A DNA stretch of 5,127 nucleotides, from contig USJB01000098.1 in the NCBI GenBank assembly GCA_900554905.1, positions 1 through 5,127 on the forward strand. The letters run 5' to 3'. Source of the DNA: an uncultured Collinsella sp. (lineage in GTDB: Bacteria > Actinomycetota > Coriobacteriia > Coriobacteriales > Coriobacteriaceae). This document shows positions 5,035 to 5,127 of this stretch, piece after piece; the stretch's first letter is position 1; each line of letters opens with the position of its first letter. Below the pieces are notes generated by a model. The model was not told where the DNA came from, did no database searches, and worked only from the letters and a program-made list of their open reading frames with translations. The translations under genes were made by a program, and so were the position numbers.

Positions 5035-5063
5035 TAGTCATTTAAGAACGTCCCCAATGACTA
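5035..5063. repeat. Short REP-like hairpin with a GTCCCC motif
   Basis: TAGTCATT (5035-5042) and AATGACTA (5056-5063) are a perfect 8-bp inverted repeat with a 13-base loop containing CGTCCCC. A related GTGTCCCTTT lies just before it (5021-5030). The AATGACT/GTCCCC combination resembles REP sequences linked to RAYT transposases as I recall them; no transposase gene is in the window. The rest of the end region (5064-5127) shows nothing I can call. Confidence 0.6.
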
Positions 5064-5127
5064 CCCATAACAACGCCGATGTTTTGGCGCGGACAGCGAA
5101 AGCCCGCCAGAGCGAGCAAGGCAACGC

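Noticed and set aside
5057..5127. Start of a plus-strand gene (MTTHNNADVLARTAKARQ...)
   Set aside because: The ATG lies in the arm of the REP-like hairpin with no ribosome binding site, and 71 bases are too few to judge. The opposite strand is also open for part of the stretch. It cannot be supported.

Overview
The window looks like chromosomal DNA of a moderately high-GC actinobacterium. A gut member of the Coriobacteriia (Collinsella-like) is my best guess. This rests on codon and GC style, on a ClpB and an aconitase-family hydratase with strongly GC-biased third positions, and on abundant intergenic hairpin repeats with a GGGGACAGGCACC-type core. It is an inference; there is no rRNA or other taxonomic marker here.

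Layout, left to right. Positions 1-433 (minus) hold the first 144 codons of clpB, which runs off the left edge. Positions 434-900 are non-coding. They contain the clpB leader (a GC hairpin and an AT-rich inverted repeat), then an array of four 15-bp motifs alternating in orientation at an exact 40-bp pitch, then a long perfect hairpin (R1). Positions 901-1569 (plus) encode an unrecognised protein with one N-terminal membrane segment. It converges on a hicA-hicB toxin-antitoxin operon (2243 to 1658, minus), and a second hairpin of the R1 family (R2) lies in the gap. The hicAB promoter and a probable HicB operator lie at 2259-2296. Beyond them is a third family member (R3), inverted relative to R1, with a further overlapping hairpin. 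Next comes a large GC-rich hairpin just past the stop of a 766-residue aconitase-family hydratase (4861 to 2561, minus). The last 266 bases hold that gene's probable promoter and another short REP-like hairpin.

The clpB and hydratase genes look like ordinary chromosomal genes. Between them is a lower-GC accessory segment: an orphan membrane protein plus a toxin-antitoxin pair, each bounded by related hairpins. HicA should be an mRNA-targeting ribonuclease, and HicB should neutralise it and repress the operon. No functional link between hicAB, the orphan protein and the flanking genes can be shown from sequence. The most unusual structure is the alternating 40-bp-pitch array abutting R1. I see no convincing complete new defence or biosynthetic system.
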